A program made the position numbers and the translations under genes. A DNA stretch of 64,000 nucleotides from Eutreptiella sp. 'Long Island Sound 2002' (lineage: Eukaryota; Euglenozoa; Euglenophyceae; Eutreptiales; Eutreptiaceae), in assembly GCA_964036045.1 (NCBI GenBank), contig OZ038399.1, forward strand, positions 20,357,670 to 20,421,669, written 5' to 3'. Below the pieces are notes generated by a model. It searched no databases. It was not told where the DNA came from and was given only the letters and a program-made list of their open reading frames with translations. This document shows, piece by piece, positions 12,746 through 26,928 of this stretch (the first letter of the stretch is position 1; the number at the start of each line of letters is the position of its first letter).

Positions 12746-15111
12746 GTGCAAGGGAGCCTAAACCTCACATTTGCACACACGGGCAAATTCGGGCAAATTC
12801 TCTGCTACACGTGCGACGTGGTTCGTATGGTACACGAACAGCATGATGCAGCTTGTTGTGGCCAGAGGGTTGAGTGGTTGTGATATGGGCAATACCAAAT
12901 TGAAACGGGTTTTGTGCGGGCACGTACTATTCAGTTCAACCTGAAAATAGCGTCATTCGCGTGCAAGGCAGCCTAAAACCCACATATGCGCACACGGGCA
13001 AATTCGGGCAAATTCTCTGCTACATGTGCGACGTGCTTCGTATGGTACACTAACAGCATGATGCAGCTTGTTCTGGCCAGAGGGTTGAGTGGTCGAGATA
13101 TGGGCAATACCAATTTGAAATGGGCATTGTGCGGGCACGTACTGTTCAGTTCAACCTGAAAATAGCGTCCTTCGCGTGCAAGGGAGCCTAAACCTCACAT
13201 TTGCACACACGGGCAAATTCGGGCAAATTCTCTGCTACATGTGCGAGGTGGTTCGTATGGTACACGAACATCATGATGCACCTTGTTTTGACCAGGGGGT
13301 TGAGTGGTCGAGATATGGGCAATACCAATTTGGAATGGTCATTGTGCGGGCACGCACTGTTCAGTTCAACCTGAAAATAGCGTCATTCGCGTGCAAGGGA
13401 TCCTAAAACCCACATATGCGCACACGGGCAAATTCGAGCAAATTCTCTGCTACACGTGCAACGTGGTTCGTATGGTACACGAACAGCATGATGCAGCTTG
13501 TTCTGGCCAGAGGGTTGAGTGGTCGCGATATGGGCAACACCAATTTGAAATAAGCATTGTGCGGGCACGTACTGTTCAGTTCAACCTGCAAAATGGCGTC
13601 ACTCGTGTGCAAGGGAGCCTGAACCTCACATTTGCACACACGGGCAAATTCGGGCAAATTCTCTGCTACATGTGCGAGGTGGTTCGTATGGTACACGAAC
13701 ATCATGATGCACCTTGTTTTGACCAGGGGGTTGAGTGGTCGAGATATGGGCAATACCAATTTGGAATGGTCATTGTGCGGGCACGCACTGTTCAGTTCAA
13801 CCTGAAAATAGCGTCATTCGCGTGCAAGGGATCCTAAAACCCACATATGCGCACACGGGCAAATTCGAGCAAATTCTCTGCTACAGGTGCGACGTGGTTC
13901 GTATGGTACACGAAAATCATGATGCAGTTTTGTCTGGCCTGAGGGTTGAGTGGTCGAGATATGGGCAGTACCAATTTGAAATCGGCATTGTGCGGGCGCA
14001 TACTGTTCGGTTCAACCTGGAATTAAGGTTATTCGCGTGCAAGGGAGCCTGAACCTCACATTTGCGCACACGGGCATATTCGGGCAAATTCTCTGCTACA
14101 CGTGCGGGGTGGTTCGTATGGTACACGAACATCATGATGCACCTTGTTTTGACCAGGGGGTTGAGTGGTTGAGATATGGGCAATACCAATTTGAAATGGG
14201 CATTGTGCGGGCACGTACTGTTCAGTTCAACCTGGAAATAAGGTTATTCGCGTGCAAGGGAGCCTGAACCTCACATTTGCGCACACGGGCAAATTCGGGC
14301 AAATTCTCTGCTACACGTGCGACGTGGTTCGTATGGTACACGAACATCATGATGCACCTTGTTTTGGCCAGAGGGTTGAGTGGTCGAGATATGGGCAATA
14401 CCAATTTGAAATGGTCATTGTGCGGGCACGCACTGTTCAGTTCAACCTGAAAATAGCGTCCTTCGCGTGCAAGGGAGCCTAAACCTCACATTTGCACACA
14501 CGGGCAAATTCGGGCAAATTCTCTGCTACACGTGCGAGGTGGTTCGTATGGTACACGAACATCATGATGCACCTTGTTTTGACCAGGGGGTTGAGTGGTC
14601 GAGATATGGGCAATACCAATTTGGAATGGTCATTGTGCGGGCACGCACTGTTCAGTTCAACCTGAAAATAGCGTCCTTCACGTGCAAGGGAGCCTAAACC
14701 TCACATTTGCACACACGGGCAAATTCGGGCAAATTCTCTGCTACACGTGCGACGCGGTTCGTATGGTACACGAACAGCATGGTGCACCTTGTTGTGGCCA
14801 GAGGGTTGACTGGTTGAGATATGGGCAATACCAATTTGAAATCGGCATTGTGCGGGCACATACTGTTCGGTTCAACCTGGAAATATGGTTATTCGCGTGC
14901 AAGGGAGCCTAAATCCCAGATTTGCGCACACGGGCAAATTCGGGCAAATTCCCTGCTACACGTGCGAGGTGGTTCGTATGGTACACGAACATCATGATGC
15001 ACCTTGTTTTGACCAGGGGGTTGAGTGGTCGAGATATGCGCAATACCAATTTGAAATGGTCATTGTGCGGGCACGCACTGTTCAGTTCAACCTGAAAATA
15101 GCGTCCTTCGC

Positions 15112-18100
15112 GTGCAAGGGAGCCTAAACCTCACATTTGCACATACGGGCAAATTCGGGCAAATTCTCTGCTACACGTGCGATGTGGTTCGTATGGTACA
15201 CGAACAGCATGATGCAGCTTGTTCTGGCCGGAGGGTTGAGTGGTTGAGATATGGGCAATACCAATTTGAAATGGGCATTGTGCGGGCACGCACTGTGAAC
15301 TTCAACCTGAAAATAGCGTCACTCGTGTGCAAGGGAGCCTGAACCTCACATTTGCACACACGGGCAAATTCGGGCAAATTCTCTGCTACATGTGCGAGGT
15401 GCTTCGTATGGTACACGAACATCATGATGCACCTTGTTTTGACCAGGGGGTTGAGTGGTCGAGATATGGGCAATACCAATTTGAAATGGTCATTGTGCGG
15501 GCACGCACTGTTCAGTTCAACCTGAAAATAGCGTCCTTCGCGTGCAAGGGAGCCTAAACCTCACATTTGCACACACGGGCAAATTCGGGCAAATTGTCTG
15601 CTACACGTGCAACGTGGTTCGTATGGTACACGAACAGCATGATGCAGCTTGTTCTGGCCAGAGGGTTGAGTGGTTGTGATATGGGCAATACCAATTTGAA
15701 ATGGGCATTGTGCGGGCACGTACTGTTCAGTTCAACCTGAAAATAGCGTCACTCGTGTGCAAGGGAGCCTGAACCTCACACTTGCACACACGGGCAAATT
15801 CGGGCAAATTCTCTGCTACATGTGCGAGGTGGTTCGTATGGTACACGAACATCATGATGCACCTTGTTTTGACCAGGGGGTTGAGTGGTCGAGATATGGG
15901 CAATACCAATTTGAAATGGTCATTGTGCGGGCACGCACTCTTCAGTTCAACCTGAAAATAGCGTCCTTCACGTGCAAGGGAGCCTAAACCTCACATTTGC
16001 ACACACGGGCAAATTCGGGCAAATTCTCTGCTACACGTGCGACGTGGTTCGTATGGTACACGAACAGCATGATGCAGCTTGTTCTGGCCGGAGGGTTGAG
16101 TGGTTGAGATATGGGCAATACCAATTTGAAATGGGCATTGTGCGGGCACGTACTGTGAACTTCAACCTGAAAATAGCGTCACTCGTGTGCAAGGGAGCCT
16201 GAACCTCACATTTGCACACACGGGCAAATTCGGGCAAATTCTCTGCTACATGTGCGAGGTGCTTCGTATGGTACACGAACATCATGATGCACCTTGTTTT
16301 GACCAGGGGGTTGAGTGGTCGAGATATGGGCAATACCAATTTGAAATGGTCATTGTGCGGGCACGCACTGTTCAGTTCAACCTGAAAATAGCGTCCTTCG
16401 CGTGCAAGGGAGCCTAAACCTCACATTTGCACACACGGGCAAATTCGGGCAAATTGTCTGCTACATGTGCGAGGTGGTTCGTATGGTACAGGAACAGCAT
16501 GATGCAGCTTGTTCTGGCCGGAGGGTTGAGTGGTTGTGATATGGGCAATACCCATTTGAAATGGGCATTGTGCGGGCACGTACTGTTCAGTTCAACCTGA
16601 AAATAGCGTCACTCGTGTGCAAGGGAGCCTGAACCTCACACTTGCACACACGGGCAAATTCGGGCAAATTCTCTGCTACATGTGCGAGGTGGTTCGTATG
16701 GTACACGAACATCATGATGCACCTTGTTTTGACCAGGGGGTTGAGTGGTCGAGATATGGGCAATACCAATTTGGAATGGTCATTGTGCGGGCACGCACTC
16801 TTCAGTTCAACCTGAAAATAGCGTCCTTCACGTGCAAGGGAGCCTAAACCTCACATTTGCACACACGGGCAAATTCGGGCAAATTCTCTGCTACACGTGC
16901 GACGTGGTTCGTATGGTACACGAACAGCATGATGCAGCTTGTTCTGGCCGGAGGGTTGAGTGGTTGTGATATGGGCAATACCCATTTGAAATGGGCATTG
17001 TGCGGGCACGTACTGTGAAGTTCAACCTGAAAAAAGCGTCATTCGCGTGCAAGGGAGCCTGAACCTCACATTTGCACACACGTGCAAATTCGGGCAAATT
17101 CTCTGCTACACGTGCGAGGTGGTTCGTATGGTACACGAACATCATGATGCACCTTGTTTTGACCAGGGGGTTGAGTGGTCGAGATATGGGCAATACCAAT
17201 TTGGAATGGTCATTGTGCGGGCACGTACTGTTCAGTTCAACCTGAAAATAGCGTCACTCGTGTGCAAGGGAGCCTGAACCTCACATTTGCACACACGGGC
17301 AAATTCGGGCAAATTCTCTGCTACATGTGCGAGCTGGTTCGTATGGTACACGAACATCATGATGCACCTTGTTTTGACCAGGGGGTTGAGTGGTCGAGAT
17401 ATGGGCAATACCAATTTGGAATGGTCATTGTGCGGGCACGCACTGTTCAGTTCAACCTGAAAATAGCGTCCTTCACGTGCAAGGGAGCCTAAACCTCACA
17501 TTTGCACACACGGGCAAATTCGGGCAAATTCTCTGCTACATGTGCGAGGTGGTTCGTATGGTACACGAACATCATGATGCACCTTGTTTTGACCAGGGGG
17601 TTGAGTGGTCGAGATATGGGCAATACCAATTTGGAATGGTCATTGTGCGGGCACGCACTCTTCAGTTCAACCTGAAAATAGCGTCCTTCACGTGCAAGGG
17701 AGCCTAAACCTCACATTTGCACACACGGGCAAATTCGGGCAAATTCTCTGCTACACGTGCGACGTGGTTCGTATGGTACACGAACAGCATGATGCAGCTT
17801 GTTCTGGCCGGAGGGTTGAGTGGTTGTGATATGGGCAATACCCATTTGAAATGGGCATTGTGCGGGCACGTACTGTGAAGTTCAACCTGAAAAAAGCGTC
17901 ATTCGCGTGCAAGGGAGCCTGAACCTCACATTTGCACACACGTGCAAATTCGGGCAAATTCTCTGCTACACGTGCGAGGTGGTTCGTATGGTACACGAAC
18001 ATCATGATGCACCTTGTTTTGACCAGGGGGTTGAGTGGTCGAGATATGGGCAATACCAATTTGGAATGGTCATTGTGCGGGCACGTACTGTTCAGTTCAA

Positions 18101-18200
18101 CCTGAAAATAGCGTCACTCGTGTGCAAGGGAGCCTGAACCTCACATTTGCACACACGGGCAAATTCGGGCAAATTGTCTGCTACACGTGCGACGTGGTTC
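15112..18200. repeat. Tetramer higher-order periodicity (860 bp, about 3.6 copies)
   Basis: Monomers match at 860-bp offsets: 15112 with 15972, 15327 with 16187, 15757 with 16617, 16617 with 17477, 16832 with 17692, and 17047 with 17907. Shared rare variants include TACTGTGAACTTCAAC, GTGCGAGGTGCTTCG, CACACTTGCACAC, GCACTCTTCAG and CACACGTGCAAATTC. The first two tetramers and the last two form closer pairs, so amplification probably took more than one step. Confidence 0.87.
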
Positions 18201-18981
18201 GTATGGTACACGAACAGCATGATGCAGCTTGTTCTGGCCGGAGGGTTGGGTGGTTGTGATATGGGCAATACCAATTTGAAATGGGCATTGTGCGGGCACG
18301 TACTGTGAAGTTCAACCTGAAAATAGCCTCATTCGCGTGCAAGGGAGCCTGAACCTCACATTTGCACACACGGGCAAATTCGGGCAAATTCTCTGCTACA
18401 CGTGCGACGTGGTTCGTATGGTACACGAACAGCATTATGCAGCTTGTTCTGGCCGGAGGGTTGAGTGGTTGTGATATGGGCAATACCAATTTGAAATGGG
18501 CATTGTGCGGGCACGTACTGTGAAGTTCAACCTGAAAATAGCGTCCTTCACGTGCAAGGGAGCCTAAATCCCAGATTTGCGCACACGGGCAAATTCGAGC
18601 AAATTCTCTGCTACACGTGCGATGTGGTTCGTATGGTACACGAACAACATGCTGCAGCTTGTTCTGGCCAGATGGTTAAGTGGCCGAGATATGGGCAATA
18701 CCAATTTGAAATCGGCATTGTGCGGGCACGTACTGTTTGTTTCAACCTGGAAATAAGGTTATTCGCGTGCAAGGGAGCCTGAACCTCACATTTGCACACA
18801 CGGGCAAATTCGGGCAAATTCTCTGCTACACGTGCGAGGTGGTTCGTATGGTACACGAACATCATGATGCACCTTGTTTTGACCAGGGGGTTGAGTGGTC
18901 GAGATATGGGCAATACCAATTTGGAATGGTCATTGTGCATGCACGTACTATTCAGTTCAACCTGAAAACAGCGTCCTTCAC

Positions 18982-20716
18982 GTGCAAGGGAGCCTAAACC
19001 TCACATTTGCAGACACGGGCAAATTCGAGCAAATTCTCTGCTACAGGTGCGACCTGGTTCGTATGGTACACGAACATCATGATGCAGCTTTGTCTGGCCT
19101 GAGGGTTGAGTGGTCGAGATATGGGCAGTACCAATTTGAAATGGGCATTGTGCGGGCGCATACTGTTCAGTTCGACCTGAAAATAGCGTCCTTCGCGTGC
19201 CGGGGAGCCTAAGCCGCACATTTCCACACACGGGGGAATTCGGGCAAATTCTCTGCTACACGTGCGACGTGGTTCGTATGGTACACGAATAGCATGATGC
19301 AGCTTGTTGTGGCCAGAGGGTTGAGTGGTCGAGATATGGGCAATACCAAATTGAAACGGCCATTGTGCGGGCACGTACTGTTCAGTTCAACCTGAAAATA
19401 GCGTCACTCGTGTGCAAGGGAGCCTAAACCTCACATTTGCACACACGGGCAAATTCGGGCAAATTCTCTGCTACACGTGCGACGTGGTTTGTATGGTACA
19501 CGAACAGCATGATGCAGCTTGTTCTGGCCGGAGGGTTGAGTGGTAGCGATATGGGCAACACCAATTTGAAATGGGCATTGTGCGGGCACGCACTGTTCAG
19601 TTCAACCTGAAAATAGCGTCCTTCACGTGCAAGGGAGCCCAAACCTCACATTTGCACACACGGGCAAATTCGGGCAAATTCTCTGCTACACGTGCGACGT
19701 GGTTCATATGGTACACGAACAGCATGATGCACCTTGTTCTGGCCGGAGGGTTGAGTGGTTGTGATATGGGCAATACCAATTTGAAATGGGCATTGTGCGG
19801 GCACGTACTGTGAAGTTCAACCTGAACGTAGCGTCGTTCACCTGCAAGGGAGCCTAAACCTCACATTTGCACACACGGGCAAATTCGGCCAAATTCTCTG
19901 CTACATGTGCGAGGTGGTTCGTATGGTACACGAACATCATGATGCAACTTGTTTTGACCAGGGGGTTGAGTGGTTGTGATATGCGCAATACCAATTTGAA
20001 ATGGGCATTGTGCGGGCACGTACTGTGAAGTTCAACCTGAAAATAGCGTCATTCGCGTGCAAGGGAGCCTGAACCTCACATTTGCACACACGGGCAAATT
20101 TGGGCAAATTCTCTGCTACACGTGCGACGTGGTTCATATGGTACACGAACAGCATGATGCAGCTTGTTCTGGCCGGAGGGTTGAGTGGTTGTGATATGGG
20201 CAATACCAATTTGAAATGGGCATTGTGCGGGCACGTACTGTGAAGTTCAACCTGAAAATAGCGTCATTCGCGTGCAAGGGAGCCTAAAGCCCAGATTTGC
20301 GCACACGGGCAAATTCGGGCAAATTCTCTGCTACACGTGCGATGTGGTTCGTATGGTACACGAACAACATGCAGCAGCTTGTTCTGGCCAGAGGGTTAAG
20401 TGGTCGAGATATGGGCAATACCAATTTGAAATTGGCATCGTGCGGGCACGTACTGTTCGGTTCAACCTGAAAATAAGGTTATTCGCGTGCAAGGGAGCCT
20501 GAACCTCACATTCGCGCACACGGGCAAATTCGGGCAAATTCTCTGCTACACGTGCGGGGTGGTTCGTATGGTACACGAACATCATGATGCACCTTGTTTT
20601 GACCAGGGGGTTGAGTGGTCGGGATATGGCAAATACCAATTTGGAAAGGTCATTGTGCGGGCACGCACTGTTCAGTTCAACCTGAAAATAGCGTCCTTCA
20701 CGTGCAAGGGAGCCTA
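18982..20716. repeat. Segmental copy 3 of the 274-2223 block
   Basis: Variant monomer order matches 274-2223 and 7154-8673, including both marker monomers, the GGTAGCGATATGGGCAACACC/GGTCGCGATATGGG type unit and the CCTAAAGCCCAGATTTGCG unit. It retains the GATGCAACTTGTTTTGACC unit at 19842 that copy 2 has lost. Confidence 0.8.
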
Positions 20717-20916
20717 AACCTCACATTTGCACACACGGGCAAATTCGGGCAAATTCTCTGCTACACGTGCGACGTGGTTCGTATGGTACACGAACAGCAT
20801 GATGCAGCTTGTTCTGGCCGGAGGGTTGAGTGGTTGTGATATGGGCAATACCAATTTGAAATGGGCATTGTGCGGGCACGTACTGTTCGGTTCAACCTGG
20901 CAATAAGGTTATTCGC

Positions 20917-23900
20917 GTGCAAGGGAGCCTCAACCTCACATTTGCGCACACGGGCAAATTCGGGCAAATTCTCTGCTACACGTGCGACGTGGTTCGTATG
21001 GTACACGAACAGCATGATGCAGCTTGTTCTAGCCGGAGGGTTGAGTGGTCGAGATATGGGCAATACCAATTTGGAATGGTCATTGTGCGGGCACGCACTG
21101 TTCAGTTCAACCTGAAAATAGCATCCTTCACGTGCAAGGGAGCCTAAACCTCACATTTGCACACACGGGCAAATTCGGGCAAATTCTCTGCTACACGTGC
21201 GACGTGGTTCGTATGGTACACGAATAGCATGATGCAGCTTGTTGTGGCCAGAGGGTTGAGTGGTTGAGATATGGGCAATACCAATTCGAAATCGGCATTG
21301 TGCGGGCACGTACTGTTCGGTTCAACCTGGAAATAAGGTTATTCGCGTGCAAGGGAGCCTGAACCTCACATTTGCGCACACGGGCAAATTCGGGCAAATT
21401 CTCTGCTACACGTGCGGGGTGGTTCGTATGGTACACGAACATCATGATGCACCTTGTTTTGACCAGGGGGTTGAGTGGTCGAGATATGGGCAATACCGAT
21501 TTGAAATCGGCATTGTGCGGGCACGTACTGTTCGGTTCAACCTGGAAATAAGGTTGTTCGCGTGCAAGGGAGCCTGAACCTCACATTTGCGCACACGGGC
21601 AAATTCGGGCAAATTCTCTGCTACACGTGCGGGGTGGTTCGTATGGTACACGAACATCATGATGCACCTTGTTTTGGCCAGAGGGTTGAGTGGTCGAGAT
21701 ATGGGCAATACCAATTTGAAATGGTCATTGTGCGGGCACGCACTGTTCAGTTCAACCTGAAAATAGCGTCCTTCACGTGCAAGGGAGCCTAAAACTCACA
21801 TTTGCACACACGGGCAAATTCGGGCAAATTCTCTGCTACACGTGCGAGGTGGTTCGTATGGTACACGAACAGCATGATGCAGCTTGTTCTGGCCGGAGGG
21901 TTGAGTGGTTGTGATATGGGCAATACCAATTTGAAATGGGCATTGTGCGGGCACGTACTGTTCGGTTCAACCTGGAAATAAGGTTATTCGCGTGCAAGGG
22001 AGCCTGAACCTCACATTTGCGCACACGGGCAAATTCGGGCAAATTCTCTGCTACATGTGCGAGGTGGTTCGTATGGTACACGAACATCATGATGCACCTT
22101 GTTTTGACCAGGTGGGTTGAGTGGTCGAGATATGGGCAATACCAATTTGGAATGGGCATTGTGCGGGCACGTACTGTTCAGTTCAACCCGAAAATAGCGT
22201 CCTTCACGTGCAAGGGAGCCTAAACCTCACATTTGCACACACGGGCAAATTCGGGCAAATTCTCTGCTACACGTGCGACGTGGTTCGTATGGTACACGAA
22301 CAGCATGATGCAGCTTGTTGTGGCCGGAGGGTTGAGTGGTTGTGATATGGGCAATACCAATTTGAAATGGGCATTGTGCGGGCACGTACTGTGAAGTTCA
22401 ACCTAAAAATAGCGTCATTCGCGTGCAAGGGAGCCTAAAGCCCAGATTTGCGCACACGGGCAAATTCGGGCAAATTCTCTGCTACACGTGCGATGTGGTT
22501 CGTATGGTACACGAACAACATGCTGCAGCTTGTTCTGGCCAGAGGGTTAAGTGGTCGAGATATGGGCAATACCAATTTGAAATCGGCATTGTGCGGGCAC
22601 GTACTGTTCGGTTCAACCTGGAAATAAGGTTATTCGCGTGCAAGGGAGCCTGAACCTGACATTTGCGCACACGGGCAAATTCGGGCAAATTCTCTGCTAC
22701 ACGTGCGAGGTGGTTCGTATGGTACACGAACATCATGATGCACCTTGTTTTGGCCAGAGGGTTGAGTGGTCGAGATATGGGCAATACCAATTTGAAATGG
22801 TCATTGTGCGGGCACACACTGTTCAGTTCAACCTGAAAATAGCGTCACTCGTGTGCAAGGGAGCCTGAACCTCACATTTGCACACACGGGCAAATTCGAG
22901 CAAATTCTCTGCTACGCGTGCGATGTGCTTCGTATGGTACGCGAACAGCATGATGCACCTTGTTCTGGCCGGAGGGTTGAGTGGTTGTGATATGGGCAAT
23001 ACCAATTTGAAATGGGCATTGTGCGGGCACGTACTGTTCAGTTCAACCCGAAAATAGCGTCACTCGTGTGCAAGGGAGCCTGAACCTCACATTTGCACAC
23101 ACGGGCAAATTCGGGCAAATTCTCTGCTACATGTGCGAGGTGGTTCGTATGGTACACGAACATCATGATGCACCTTGTTTTGACCAGGGGGTTGAGTGGT
23201 CGAGATATGGGCAATACCAATTTGGAATGGTCATTGTGCGGGCACGCACTGTTAAGTTCAACCTGAAAATAGCGTCCTTCGCGTGCAAGGGAGCCTAAAC
23301 CTCACATTTGCACACACGGGCAAATTCGGGAAAATCCTCTGCTACAGGTGCGACGTGGTTCGTATGGTACACGAACAGCATGATGCAGCTTGTTGTGGCC
23401 AGAGGGTTGAGTGGTTGAGATATGGGCAATACCAAATTGAAACGGGTATTGTGCGGGCACGTACTATTCAGTTCAACCTGAAAATAGCGTCATTCGCGTG
23501 CAAGGCAGCCTAAAACCCACATATGCGCACACGGGCAAATTCGAGCAAATTCTCTGCTACAGGCGCGACGTGCTTCGTATGGTACACTAACAGCATGATG
23601 CAGCTTGTTCTGGCCTGAGGGTTGAGTGGTCGAGATATGGGCAATACCAATTTGAAATGGGCATTGTGCGGGCACGTACTGTTCAGTTCAACCTGAAAAT
23701 AGCGTCCTTCGCGTGCAAGGGAGCCTAAACCTCACATTTGCACACACGGGCAAATTCGGGCAAATTCTCTGCTACACGTGCGACGTGGTTCGTATGGTAC
23801 ACGAACAGCATGATGCAGCTTGTTCTGGCCAGAGGGTTGAGTGGTCGCGATATGGGCAACACCGATTTGAAATAAGCATTGTGCGGGCACGTACTGTTCA

Positions 23901-25000
23901 GTTCAACCTGCAAAATGGCGTCACTCGTGTGCAAGGGAGCCTGAACCTCACATTTGCACACACGTGCAAATTCGGGCAAATTCTCTGCTACGTGTGCGAG
24001 GTGGTTCGTATGGTACACGAACATCATGATGCACCTTGTTTTGACCAGGGGGTTGAGTGGTCGAGATATGGGCAATACCAATTTGGAATGGTCATTGTGC
24101 GGGCACGCACTGTTCAGTTCAACCTGAAAATAGCGTCATTCGCGTGCAAGGGATCCTAAACCTCACATATGCGCACACGGGCAAATTCGAGCAAATTCTC
24201 TGCTACAGGTGCGACGTGGTTCGTATGGTACACGAACATCATGATGCAGTTTTGTCTGGCCTGAGGGTTGAGTGGTCGAGATATGGGCAGTACCAATTTG
24301 AAATGGGCATTGTGCGGGCACATACTGTTCAGCTCACCCTGAAAATAGCGTCCTTCGCGTGCTGGGGAGCCTAAGCCGCACATTTCCACACACGGGCAAA
24401 TTCTCTGCTACATGTGCGAGGTGGTTCGTATGGTACACGAACATCATGCTGCAGCTTGTTCTGGTCAGAGGGTTAAGTGGTCGAGATATGGGCAACACCA
24501 ATTTGAAATCGGCATTGTGCGGGCACGTACTGTTCGGTTCAACCTGGAAATAAGGTTATTCGCGTGCAAGGGAGCCTGAACCTCACATTTGCGCACACGG
24601 GCAAATTCGGGCAAATTCTCTGCTACACGTGCGGGGTGGTTCGTATGGTACACGAACATCATGATGCACCTTGTTTTGACCAGGGGGTGGAGTGGTCGAG
24701 ATATGGGCAATACCAATTTGAAATGGGCATTGTGCGGGCACGTACTGTTCAGTTCAACCTGGAAATAAGGTTATTCGTGTGCAAGGGAGCCTGAACCTCA
24801 CATTTGCGCACACGGGCAAATTCGGGCAAATTCTCTGCTACACGTGCGACGTGGTTCGTATGGTACACGAATATCATGATGCACCTTGTTTTGGCCGGAG
24901 GGTTGAGTGGTCGAGATATGGGCAATACCAATTTGAAATGGTCATTGTGCGGGCACGCACTGTTCAGTTCAACCTGAAAATAGCGTCCTTCGCGTGCAAG
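20917..25000. repeat. Segment related to 9949-14900
   Basis: This stretch carries the same ordered rare variants as 9949-14900, including the GGTGGGTTGAG insertion (here once, near 22111), the CTGCAAAATGGCG insertion near 23910 and the TTTTGTCTGGCCTGAGG marker near 24252. Whole monomers have been gained and lost between the copies. This copy also contains the 205-bp monomer at 24359-24563. Confidence 0.8.
24359..24563. repeat. Shortened 205-bp monomer (10-bp slippage deletion)
   Basis: The family's doubled GGGCAAATTC is single here: the sequence reads CACACGGGCAAATTCTCTGC. The deletion is exactly one 10-bp direct repeat, as expected from replication slippage. The monomer otherwise carries the CCTAAGCCGCACATTTCC marker start. 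Confidence 0.9.
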
Positions 25001-26928
25001 GGAGCCTAAACCTCACATTTGCACACACGGGCAAATTCGGGCAAATTCTCTGCTACATGCGCGAGGTGGTTCGTATGGTACACGAACATCATGATGCAGC
25101 TTTGTCTGGCCTGAGGGTTGAGTGGTCGAGATATGGGCAGTACCAATTTGAAATGGGCATTGTGCGGGCGCATACTGTTCAGTTCAACCTGAAAATAGCG
25201 TCCTTCACGTGCAAGGGAGCCTAAACCTCACATTTGCACACACGGGCAAATTCGGGCAAATTCTCTGCTACATGTGCGAGGTGGTTCGTATGGTACACGA
25301 ACATCATGATGCAGCTTGTTCTGGCCAGAGGGTTAAGTTGTCGAGATATGGGCAACACCAATTTGAAATTGGCATTGTGCGGGCACGTACTGTTCGGTTC
25401 AACCTGGAAATAAGGTTATTCGCGTGCAAGGGAGCCTGAACCTCACATTTGCACACACGGGCAAATTTGGGAAAATTCTCTGCTACACGTGCGGGGTGGT
25501 TCGTATGGTACACGAACATCATGATGCACCTTGTTTTGACCAGGGGGTTGAGTGGTCGAGATATGGGCAATCCCAATTTGGAATGGTCATTGTGCGGAGA
25601 CGCTCTGTTCAGTTCAACCTGAAAATCGCGTCCTTCGCGTGCAAGGGAGCCTAAACCTCACATTTGCACACACGGGCAAATTCGGGCAAATTCTCTGCTA
25701 CATGTGCGAGGTGGTTCCTATGGTACACGAACATCATGATGCACCTTGTTTTGACCAGGGGGTTGAGTGGTCGAGATATGGGCAATCCCAATTTGGAATG
25801 GTCATTGTGCGGGCACGCACTGTTCAGTTCAACCTGAAAATAGCGTCCTTCACGTGCAAGGGAGCCTAAACCTCACATTTGCACACACGGGCAAATTCGG
25901 GCAAATTCTCTGCTACACGTGCGACGTGGTTCGTATGGTACACGAACAGCATGCTGCAGCTTGTTCTGGCCGGAGGGTTGAGTGGTTGTGATATGGGCAA
26001 TACCAATTTGAAATGGGCATTGTGCGGGCACGTACTGTGAAGTTCAACCTGAAAATAGCGTCATTCGCGTGCAAGGGAGCCTGAACCTCACATTTGCACA
26101 CACGTGCAAATTCGGGCAAATTCTCTGCTACACGTGCGACGTGGTTCATATGGTACACGAATAGCATGATGCAGCTTGTTGTGGCCAGAGGGTTAAGTGG
26201 TTGAGATATGGGCAATACCAATTTGAAATCGGCATTGTGCGGGCACGTACTGTTCGGTTCAACCTGGAAATAAGGTTATTCGCGTGCAAGGGAGCCTGAA
26301 CCTCACATTTGCGCACACGGGCAAATTCGGGCAAATTCTCTGCTACACGTGCGGGGTGGTTCGTATGGTACACGAACATCATGATGCACCTTGTTTTGAC
26401 CAGGGGGTTGAGTGGTCGAGATATGGGCAATACCAATTTCAAATCGGTATTGTGCGGGCACGTACTGTTCGGTTCAACCTGGAAATAAGGTTATTCGCGT
26501 GCAAGGGAGCCTGAACCTCACATTTGCGCACACGGGCAAATTCGGGCAAATTCTCTGCTACACGTGCGGGGTGGTTTGTATGGTACACGAACATCATGAT
26601 GCACCTTGTTTTGGCCAGAGGGTTGAGTGGTCGAGATATGGGCAATACCAATTTGAAATGGTCATTGTGCGGGCACGCACTGTTCAGTTCAACCTGAAAA
26701 TAGCGTCCTTCACGTGCAAGGGAGCCTAAACCTCACATTTGCACACACGGGCAAATTCGGGCAAATTCTCTGCTACACGTGCGACGTGGTTCGTATGGTA
26801 CACGAACAGCATGATGCAGCTTGTTCTGGCCGGAGGGTTGAGTGGTTGTGATATGGGCAATACCAATTTGAAATGGGCATTGTGCGGGCACGTACTGTGA
26901 AGTTCAACCTGAAAATAGCGTCATTCGT

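Larger units (their letters stand above)
9949..14900. repeat. About 5-kb segment, duplicated at 20917-25000
   Basis: Unusual monomers occur in the same order here and at 20917-25000. Examples are the GGTGGGTTGAG one-base insertion near 10929, the CTGCAAAATGGCG one-base insertion near 13589, the CCCACATATGCGC starts, and the TTTTGTCTGGCCTGAGG marker near 13925. Offsets drift by whole monomers plus the expected 1-bp indels. This indicates an old block duplication followed by monomer gain and loss. Confidence 0.8.
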
